From NCBI RefSeq assembly GCF_001429285.1, contig NZ_LMJJ01000034.1, positions 63,159 through 127,158 of the forward strand: a stretch of 64,000 bases of DNA, given 5' to 3'. A program made the position numbers and the translations under genes. The number at the start of each line of letters is the position of its first letter. The first letter of the stretch is position 1. Positions 57,860 to 64,000 of the stretch are shown in pieces. Under the pieces are notes generated by a model. That model worked only from the letters and a program-made list of their open reading frames with translations, did not search any database and was not told the origin of the DNA. This DNA is from Ensifer sp. Root278 (GTDB lineage Bacteria > Pseudomonadota > Alphaproteobacteria > Rhizobiales > Rhizobiaceae).

Positions 57860-58792
57860 ATGAAACCGAAGATCTTCATCGATGGCGAACACGGCACCAC
57901 GGGCCTGCAGATCCGCACGCGCATGGCCGGCCGCAGCGACCTCGAACTGCTTTCCATCCCGGAAGCGGAACGACGCAACGCCACGATGCGCGAAGATCTC
58001 CTGAACGACGCCGACATCGCCATTCTGTGCCTGCCGGACGATGCGTCGCGCGAAGCGGTTTCAATGGTTTCCGGCAACAACAAGGTGCGCATCATCGACA
58101 CGTCGACGGCACACCGCATCGCCCCGGACTGGGCCTATGGCTTTGCCGAAATGGACAAGGCGCAGCCGGAGAAGATCCGCGATGCACGCCACGTCGCCAA
58201 TCCCGGCTGCTATCCGACCGGCGCGATCGGCGTGATCCGGCCGCTGCGCCAGGCCGGTATCGTGCCCGACGGCTACCCGGTCACGGTCAACGCTGTTTCC
58301 GGCTACACCGGCGGCGGCAAGCAGATGATCGCGCAGATGGAAGACGAGACCAATGCGGACCACATCAGCGCGCCGCACTTCCTCTATGGCCTGCCGCTCA
58401 AGCACAAGCACGTGCCCGAGATGAAGATGCACGGCCTGCTCGACCGTGCGCCGATTTTCGCTCCCTCGGTCGGCAAATTCGCGCAGGGCATGATCGTCCA
58501 GGTCCCGCTCTATCTCGAGGATCTTGCCGCCGGCGCAACGCTGGAGACGATCCACTCGGCGCTGGTCGAGCACTATGCCGGGCAGTCGATCGTCGAGGTC
58601 GTACCGCTTGCGGAAAGCGAGAAGCTCGCACGCATCGACGCGACCGAGCTTGCCGGCAAGGACACGATGAAGCTCTTCGTGTTCGGCACCGCCGGCGGCA
58701 ATCACGTGAACCTCGTTGCCCTGCTCGACAATCTCGGCAAGGGCGCATCGGGCGCGGCCGTCCAGAACATGGACCTGATGCTGTCGGCCTGA
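57860..58792 (+). CDS. argC: N-acetyl-gamma-glutamyl-phosphate reductase, type 2
   Basis: A 310-residue dehydrogenase of arginine synthesis; it reduces N-acetylglutamyl phosphate to the semialdehyde with NADPH. The N-terminal binding loop is [17 protein letters not shown] and the catalytic Cys117 lies in [13 protein letters not shown]. Length and the form of the N-terminal loop mark the shorter type 2 (AGPR2) group. It follows an A/T-rich region that could hold its own promoter, and it ends in a terminator. Confidence 0.95.
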   Translation: MKPKIFIDGEHGTTGLQIRTRMAGRSDLELLSIPEAERRNATMREDLLNDADIAILCLPDDASREAVSMVSGNNKVRIIDTSTAHRIAPDWAYGFAEMDKAQPEKIRDARHVANPGCYPTGAIGVIRPLRQAGIVPDGYPVTVNAVSGYTGGGKQMIAQMEDETNADHISAPHFLYGLPLKHKHVPEMKMHGLLDRAPIFAPSVGKFAQGMIVQVPLYLEDLAAGATLETIHSALVEHYAGQSIVEVVPLAESEKLARIDATELAGKDTMKLFVFGTAGGNHVNLVALLDNLGKGASGAAVQNMDLMLSA

Positions 58793-58804
58793 TCGGCAAT
58801 AGCA

Positions 58805-58846
58805 GCTGAAAAAAGAAGGCCCCGGCGATCCCGCCGGGGCCTTTGT
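58805..58846. terminator. Bidirectional terminator, argC / ctaA
   Basis: A 12-bp stem (aaggccccggcg / cgccggggcctt) with loop atcc, followed by ttt on the plus side and by CTTTTTTC on the minus strand. It lies between convergent genes and should stop both. Confidence 0.88.
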
Positions 58847-58867
58847 CATTTCGGCATTCTTCACGCG

Positions 58868-59971
58868 TCAGTCGCGCAGCTCGATCGCCGTCGGCCGCGG
58901 ATATTCGCCGTAGAAACCGCGCCAGTGGGCGATGGCGAAACCGAGCACGACAAGGGCACCGCCCTGGTGTAGCACGCCCCAGCCGATCGGCACCTGCAGC
59001 ACCAGCGTGGTGATGCCGATGACCGCCTGGGCTGAGACGAGCAGAAACAGAAGCACAGAGCGCCGCGCATGGGTCGTCTCAGGAGCAGCCCTCAGAGAGT
59101 CAATCATGTGCATCAGCGCGAAGGCAAACAGCACATAGGCGCCTATCCGGTGAACGAACTGCACCGTCTTCGGATTCTCGAACAGATTGATCCACCAGGG
59201 CTGCTGCAGGAACAGGTCCTGCGGAACGATCGCTCCATCCATCAGCGGCCAGGTGTTGTAGCTGAAGCCGGCGTCGAGGCCGGCGACGAGCGCGCCGAGA
59301 TAGATCTGGAACAGGCTGAAGATGGCGATGATCATTGCCATCTTGCGCGAACGATCCGTGGGCGCCGTGTCGTTGGAATGCGGACTGAGCCCACGGAAGA
59401 TCCACATACAAGAGGCGAAGATCAGACAGGCAATGACGAGGTGCGTCGCCAGCCGATACTGGCTGACCTCTGTGCGCTCGACGAGGCCGGAAGAAACCAT
59501 CCACCAGCCGATGAAACCCTGAAAGCCGCCAAGGGCGAGGATGCCGAGAAGCGGCATCCGGAGCTTGCGCTCGACCCGGCCGGTCAGCCAGAAGAACGCG
59601 AGCGGCAGAGCGAAGATGATCCCGATGGTGCGGGCCAGCAGGCGATGCGCCCATTCCCACCAGAAGATCGTCTTGAACTCGTCAACCGTCATGCCGTTGT
59701 TCATCTTCTGGTACTGCGGAATGCGCTGATAGAGCTGGAACTCTTCTTCCCACTCGGCGGCCGAAAGCGGAGGGATCACACCGTGGATCGGCTTCCATTC
59801 GGTGATCGACAACCCCGATTCCGTGAGGCGTGTTGCACCACCGACAAGCACGAGCGCAAAGAGCGTGAAAATAACGACGGCGAGCCAGCCGCGGATCTGC
59901 CGGCGGTTGCGCTCGGTCTTGCCGATCTCGTTTCGAAGCATCTGTTCTGTCGCCATTTCGACGCCGGCCAT
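58868..59971 (-). CDS. ctaA: Heme A synthase
   Basis: A 367-residue inner-membrane enzyme of the COX15 type 2 group that oxidises heme O to heme A for cytochrome aa3 oxidase. Eight hydrophobic helices are visible. Conserved His-containing segments include [51 protein letters not shown] and [32 protein letters not shown] is the family signature near residue 45. The start at 59971 is one of two in-frame ATG codons five residues apart. Confidence 0.95.
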   Translation of the reverse strand: MAGVEMATEQMLRNEIGKTERNRRQIRGWLAVVIFTLFALVLVGGATRLTESGLSITEWKPIHGVIPPLSAAEWEEEFQLYQRIPQYQKMNNGMTVDEFKTIFWWEWAHRLLARTIGIIFALPLAFFWLTGRVERKLRMPLLGILALGGFQGFIGWWMVSSGLVERTEVSQYRLATHLVIACLIFASCMWIFRGLSPHSNDTAPTDRSRKMAMIIAIFSLFQIYLGALVAGLDAGFSYNTWPLMDGAIVPQDLFLQQPWWINLFENPKTVQFVHRIGAYVLFAFALMHMIDSLRAAPETTHARRSVLLFLLVSAQAVIGITTLVLQVPIGWGVLHQGGALVVLGFAIAHWRGFYGEYPRPTAIELRD

Positions 59972-60145
59972 TATTTTGCCTCTGGTATCGCAGGGTTGTT
60001 GGCGGCGCGACCGGACGGATCAACGGTCGCACCTTTCGGAAAGCCGTTGATTTGCACCAGAGCGGCATGCAAAACAAGACCGAAACCTTTGCGGCATGCC
60101 GTCGCGGTCGGTCCGCGCCCATGCAAGCCATCTGAAAGAAGTGAA

Positions 60146-60358
60146 ATGCCCGTACGCCTCAGAAAGCTGATCGGCACGATCCTGATCATCATCCTCGTCG
60201 TCGTTTACGCACTGGCTGCCGTCACCTTTGCCTCGCTGCTGCTCGGCGCCGCACCCTGGTGGGTGCATCTGGCCTACTTCTTCTTCACCGGCCTGCTCTG
60301 GATATTGCCAGCCATGCTGATTATCAAATGGATGGAAAAGCCGGCTCGCGATCGCTGA
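60146..60358 (+). CDS. DUF2842 family small membrane protein
   Basis: A 70-residue protein of a family found in alphaproteobacteria; function unknown. Two hydrophobic helices (IGTILIIILVVVYALAAVTF and WVHLAYFFFTGLLWILPAML) are joined by a short loop and followed by a basic end (KWMEKPARDR). It lies at the end of a much longer frame whose earlier part is antisense to ctaA; the ATG at 60146 with a purine-rich AGAAGTGAA ahead is the true start. Divergent from ctaA with 174 bases between. Confidence 0.85.
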   Translation: MPVRLRKLIGTILIIILVVVYALAAVTFASLLLGAAPWWVHLAYFFFTGLLWILPAMLIIKWMEKPARDR

Positions 60359-60391
60359 GCCAAAGCGCAGCGGCCATTCGAGGAGACGCCC

Positions 60392-61132
60392 GTGAGACTT
60401 GCAGTCATCGCCGATATCCATGGCAACGATCTCGCGCTCGAGGCCGTTCTCGCCGACATCGATGCGCTCGGTATCACCGACATCGTCAACCTCGGCGATC
60501 ACGTGAGCGGCCCGCTCAATGCAGCGCGCACTGCCGACATCCTCATGAAGCGCGCGATCCCCTCGATCCGAGGCAATCACGATCGCTATCTGTTGACAGT
60601 CGACCCCCGGGACCTGGGGTTATCGGATCGCTCTGCCTACGATGAATTGCAGCCGGAGCACCGCGAATGGCTGGCCACCCTGCCCGTCGCGCACGTCCAC
60701 AGGGAAACGTTCTTCCTGTGCCATGCGACGCCGACGAACGATGAAACCTACTGGCTAGAGGCTTTGACGACCGACGGCACCGTCCACATGGCGCCGCGTT
60801 CGGCAATCGAGGCTGAAGCCGCCGGCATCAATTATCCGGTCATCCTTTGCGGGCACACGCATATCCAGCGCGCCGTCCGCCTTTCAGACGGCCGCCTCGT
60901 CGTCAATCCCGGCAGCGTCGGCTGCCCAGGTTATGACGACGACCAACCTGTGCCGCACAAGGTCGAGGCGGGTTCGCCGGACGCACGCTACGCCGTCGTC
61001 GAGCAGACGCCGTCAGGATGGGGCGTCACGTTCCGCAACGTTCCCTATGATTGGATGACGATGTCCCGGCTCGCAGCCAGTCGCAACCGGCTGGAATGGG
61101 CAAAGGCACTGGCCACGGGCTTTCTCGACTGA
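60392..61132 (+). CDS. Metallophosphoesterase family protein
   Basis: A 246-residue calcineurin-like phosphoesterase. Metal motifs are AVIADIHGNDLAL (DxH), IVNLGDHVSG (GD), SIRGNHDRYL (GNHD), FLCHATPTN and CGHTHIQRA (GHTH), with VNPGSVGCPGY near the end. It resembles the MJ0936/YfcE-like diesterases; natural substrate unknown. GGAG precedes the ATG. It follows the DUF2842 gene by 33 bases and may be co-transcribed with it. Confidence 0.87.
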   Translation: MRLAVIADIHGNDLALEAVLADIDALGITDIVNLGDHVSGPLNAARTADILMKRAIPSIRGNHDRYLLTVDPRDLGLSDRSAYDELQPEHREWLATLPVAHVHRETFFLCHATPTNDETYWLEALTTDGTVHMAPRSAIEAEAAGINYPVILCGHTHIQRAVRLSDGRLVVNPGSVGCPGYDDDQPVPHKVEAGSPDARYAVVEQTPSGWGVTFRNVPYDWMTMSRLAASRNRLEWAKALATGFLD

Positions 61133-61273
61133 ACGGCCGCGCCGCTGGCCCGGCAACGCTTCACGCTTTGCTAACTGCGTTCCCGGGTTATTCTCAAATG
61201 CCGTTCATAAGAGCTATCGCATTAAACGGATCGTAGCCGGCTTGAGGTTCAATCGCTCGGCAACAGGGACCGG

Positions 61274-62530
61274 ATGGCACCTTCGATGACGAACTCCGAT
61301 CTGACCATGGAAGGCTCCGGCGACCGTCGCCCGCGCGCGTCCATGCGTGTGGGTCCGTCCGATGTCACGCGCCGCTTCGATATTTCGATCCACCGCGCCA
61401 TGGAGCCGCTGGAGGCCGAATGGCGTTCGCTCGACGGTCTTGCCGGCAACTCGCTGCATCATGCCTACGACTGGTGCCGTGCCTGGGCAGAGACGCACGG
61501 AAGCGATCTCTTGCTGCTGCGCGTTGCGTTCAATGGCGAGCTTTTCCTCATTCTGCCGCTGGAACTCAGGCACGGGCGCCTGTTTCGAACAGCCCGCCTG
61601 ATCGGAATGGAACACAGCAACCTCAACACGGGGCTCTTTGTCGACGGCGCCTCCGCAGTCATGACTCCGGCACTGGCCCACGCCTTGGCCCGGGATATTC
61701 GAACGGCGCTCCGCGGCCTTGCGGATGTCGTCATGCTCGACCGGATGCCGAGCGAGTGGCGTGGCGGCGTCAGCCCCTTTGCCGCACTTCCAGGCGTCGC
61801 AAACCCCAATTCGTCATTCCAGCTGCCCCTCCTCGGCAGCATTCAACTCACACTGGCGCAGATCAACGCCAAGCGCCGCCGCAAGAAGATGCGCATCTCC
61901 GAACGACGACTGACGGAGATGGGCGGCTACGACTACGTGATCGCCCGCACCCCCGGCGAGGCGCAGGCGTTGCTCGATACCTTCTTCCGGCAGAAGGCGA
62001 CGCGCTTCGCAACACTCGGCCTTCCCGACGTCTTTCAGGACGCCGAGACACAGGCCTTCTTCCATGCGCTTGCCTCCCATCAGTACGGCAACCCACAGCT
62101 CATGCAGCTCAACGCCATCCGGCTTAGAGGAGAACGTGACGGGCAGGTCGTTGCCGTCGCCGGGATTTCGCTCAAGGGCGACCATGTCATCTGCCAATTC
62201 GGCTCGATCGACGAGACGCTGGCAGGCGAAGCAAGTCCGGGTGAATTGCTGTTCTATCGGATGATCGAACGCCTCTCGACGCAAGGCGTGCGCCTGTTCG
62301 ATTTCGGTGTCGGCGACCAACCCTACAAGCGATCCTGGTGCACGATCGAGACGCCGTTGCGTGACATTACATTACCGGTGACCCTCCCGGGGCGCCTTGC
62401 CGCCCTGCGCCATCACCTTGTCGTACGCGCAAAGGCAGCGGCGAAGTCGAACAAGGCCGTTTACGCCCGCCTGCAGCGAGCGAGGCGGTTCAGGCAAGGC
62501 AAAATCGGTGCACAAAGCACCGGGGACTGA
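61274..62530 (+). CDS. CelD/BcsL-type GNAT acetyltransferase
   Basis: A 418-residue protein of the acetyltransferase group linked to cellulose and exopolysaccharide synthesis. The first half carries a CelD-like N-terminal lobe (PLEAEWRSLDGLAGNSLHHA). The second half is the GNAT-type lobe (ISLKGDHVICQFGSIDETLA, SPGELLFYRMIERLSTQGVR, FDFGVGDQPYKRSWC). It ends convergent to a Wzz/ExoP-type gene. The acceptor sugar or lipid is unknown. Confidence 0.82.
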   Translation: MAPSMTNSDLTMEGSGDRRPRASMRVGPSDVTRRFDISIHRAMEPLEAEWRSLDGLAGNSLHHAYDWCRAWAETHGSDLLLLRVAFNGELFLILPLELRHGRLFRTARLIGMEHSNLNTGLFVDGASAVMTPALAHALARDIRTALRGLADVVMLDRMPSEWRGGVSPFAALPGVANPNSSFQLPLLGSIQLTLAQINAKRRRKKMRISERRLTEMGGYDYVIARTPGEAQALLDTFFRQKATRFATLGLPDVFQDAETQAFFHALASHQYGNPQLMQLNAIRLRGERDGQVVAVAGISLKGDHVICQFGSIDETLAGEASPGELLFYRMIERLSTQGVRLFDFGVGDQPYKRSWCTIETPLRDITLPVTLPGRLAALRHHLVVRAKAAAKSNKAVYARLQRARRFRQGKIGAQSTGD

Positions 62531-62585
62531 AGGCCGAACAGCAGCAGCCCGCGTTGACTTCTCGCTTTCGACACGCCGTCGTCGG

Positions 62586-64000
62586 TTAGGCGGCATCCCG
62601 GTCAGGATACTCCGGATCGGCTGCCTGCCCGGTCATGAGAACGATGTCGCGATAACCGGCCGCACCGAAACCGGTCAGAACCTCGACGATCCGCTCATCA
62701 CTGACCGACGGCGCCGAGAGGATGATCTCTGCGCCATCGCGGCCGGCAATCTTCTCGACAGCCATTTCGTCCGCCGGGCCGCACTCGACTAGAACGAGAT
62801 CGTAGGCGTTGGTCAGGGCGTCGATGATCATCTTCAGCCGTTCGATGCCCCGCATCGCCTGCCGCGGATCCGCATCGCCCTGGGGAATGACGTGTGCATC
62901 AGAGAAGCGGTCGGCGTGGATCGTATCCGTGAAGGGCACCTCAGCCGCCAGCAGGTTGGTTATTCCGGGAAGCTGCGGCGAGCGCGCCATCAGGCGCGTC
63001 GGGCAGGCCGAACCGGTCAGGTCGATCAGCACCACCTTGATATCGTCCTCAGCCAGCAAGCGCGCCAGCATCACGGTTGCGGTCGATCCTTCGTCTCCGC
63101 CCGGCGACACCGAAATCGCAACACGCGCGCCGGTGGCGCGAAGATGTTCCGCCACCGCCTCGATCGAGAAGTCCGGTTCGGCGGCAGCCTCCACGGTGTC
63201 CGTATCTGCAGCCGGAATTTGCGCCGCCGGCACCAGTTCGACTGCATCATTATCCTCGGTGACAGGCGCCACTTCAGGCTGCCTATCCGCTGCCATGATC
63301 GGGATATCGGTGGCGCTTGCAGCCAAGGCCGGCCGCGGGCGAACCGGTGCCAGCCGCTCGCCGGTTGCCGAAACCGGACGCAGCGCCCGGCCGCTGAACA
63401 GTTCGCCAAGCATGATCACGACGCAGCTCAACAGGAACGTCGCGAGGGCGGCAACGATCGTGATCGGCAGCACTTTCGGGAAGTTCGCGCTCGTGGGAAC
63501 CACCGCGCTTGAAATCACACGTGCATCGGCGGGTGTCGCATTTTCCACCGTGCGCGACGTCGCCTCGCGGTAGCGTGCGAGATAGGTCTCGAGCAACTGA
63601 CGTTGCGCGGTCGCTTCGCGCTCCAGCGCACGCAGTCCCACCTCTTCCTCGCCGGCCTGTGCGGACTGAGCCTTCAGCGCGTTCAGCTGCTGGACGAGCT
63701 GCCGCTCGCGCAGTTCGCCGACCTTGGCCTCGTTTTCCAGGCTCGCCAGGATCTTGCGGGTCTCGCTGCGAATCTGTCCGCGTATGCCTTCGAGTTGCGA
63801 TTTCAGTGCCTTCAGGCGTGGGTGGCCATCCAGCAATGTCGTCGAAAGGTCGGCAACCTGCCCCTGCAGATTCGCTTCGGTCTCCTTCAGCCGCTGGATC
63901 ATCTGCGAGCCGACGACGTCGGTGATCGTGTCCGCCGCCCGGCCGCTTGCAAGGGCCGAGCGCACGCCGGCAGCGCGTGCCTCCGCATTGGCGCGCTCGC
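62586..64000 (-). CDS. Wzz/ExoP-type exopolysaccharide transport protein (5' part outside window)
   Basis: The C-terminal 471 or so residues of a polysaccharide co-polymerase; the start lies beyond the right edge. Order: periplasmic coiled coil (TEANLQGQVADLSTTLLDGH ... LKALKSQLEGIRGQIRSETR), the second membrane helix (VLPITIVAALATFLLSCVVI), and a cytoplasmic BY-kinase-like P-loop domain. In that domain the Walker A region is degenerate (VSPGGDEGSTATVMLARLLA instead of GxxxxGKST), and Walker A' (IKVVLIDLTGSACP) and B (YDLVLVECGPA) are recognisable. Without the Lys of the P-loop it may not be an active kinase. There is no Tyr cluster at the C-terminus. Convergent with the CelD-like gene. Confidence 0.85.
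   Translation of the reverse strand, partial: ERANAEARAAGVRSALASGRAADTITDVVGSQMIQRLKETEANLQGQVADLSTTLLDGHPRLKALKSQLEGIRGQIRSETRKILASLENEAKVGELRERQLVQQLNALKAQSAQAGEEEVGLRALEREATAQRQLLETYLARYREATSRTVENATPADARVISSAVVPTSANFPKVLPITIVAALATFLLSCVVIMLGELFSGRALRPVSATGERLAPVRPRPALAASATDIPIMAADRQPEVAPVTEDNDAVELVPAAQIPAADTDTVEAAAEPDFSIEAVAEHLRATGARVAISVSPGGDEGSTATVMLARLLAEDDIKVVLIDLTGSACPTRLMARSPQLPGITNLLAAEVPFTDTIHADRFSDAHVIPQGDADPRQAMRGIERLKMIIDALTNAYDLVLVECGPADEMAVEKIAGRDGAEIILSAPSVSDERIVEVLTGFGAAGYRDIVLMTGQAADPEYPDRDAA

Overview
The window looks like chromosomal DNA of an alphaproteobacterium of the Rhizobiaceae, most like Ensifer/Sinorhizobium. The basis is the full 14-gene complex I operon with rhizobial accessory genes, the clpP-clpX-lon-hupB order, type 2 argC and ctaA, an FMN-riboswitch EamA riboflavin transporter, a PHO box of the rhizobial type, high GC and promoters close to CTTGAC-N17-CTATAT. 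No species is assigned. I see no insertion sequence, prophage, integrase or CRISPR array. The window is mostly core chromosome with small accessory blocks.

Layout. (1) 114-19490, minus strand: one very long gene string read from nuoA to nuoN and on into birA, RNase J, methylmalonyl-CoA epimerase and a DUF1467 membrane protein. Two extra genes sit inside it: a small secreted protein between nuoD and nuoE, and a helix-hairpin-helix (HhH) protein between nuoF and nuoG. (2) 19789-20546: two identical tRNA-Asp genes (minus) and a tRNA-Val (plus), with recognisable promoters. (3) 20801-26027, minus: a cupin protein and a YhaN/YhaO-like (SbcCD-type) ATPase-nuclease pair. (4) 26411-28944, plus: a chemoreceptor broken by a one-base frameshift, and a MarR regulator. 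(5) 29053-32491, minus: a phytase-like secreted esterase behind a PHO box, and a RibN-type riboflavin transporter behind an FMN riboswitch. (6) 32621-38105, minus: hupB, lon, clpX, clpP, a protein quality-control block. (7) 38397-43468: cardiolipin synthase with an EEP nuclease/phosphatase, a VOC protein, a cytochrome P450 and a cupin.

(8) 43680-49200, minus: a Cu(I)/Ag(I)-type RND efflux operon (CusA, CusB, a YtkA-like protein and a Cys/Met-rich exported protein) without outer-membrane factor or CusF. (9) 49239-53605: metY, a CoA-binding protein, an EamA transporter, an enoyl-CoA hydratase and a thioesterase. (10) 53831-55208, plus: rplM-rpsI and an antibiotic-biosynthesis-monooxygenase-type protein. 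(11) 55238-58792: an Lrp regulator divergent from phhA, then an agmatinase and argC. (12) 58868-62530: ctaA, DUF2842, a metallophosphoesterase and a CelD-like acetyltransferase. (13) 62586 to the right edge, minus: a Wzz/ExoP-type polysaccharide co-polymerase cut by the window end.

Functionally the window joins respiration (complex I, heme A synthesis, biotin loading, propionate carbon entry), proteostasis, nutrient-sensing control (PHO box, FMN riboswitch) and envelope or metal homeostasis. I did not find a clearly undescribed multi-gene system. The best leads are the shared HhH tail of NuoE and its neighbour gene, the secreted protein inside nuo, the Cys-rich member of the Cus-like operon, and several intercistronic hairpins and palindromes.
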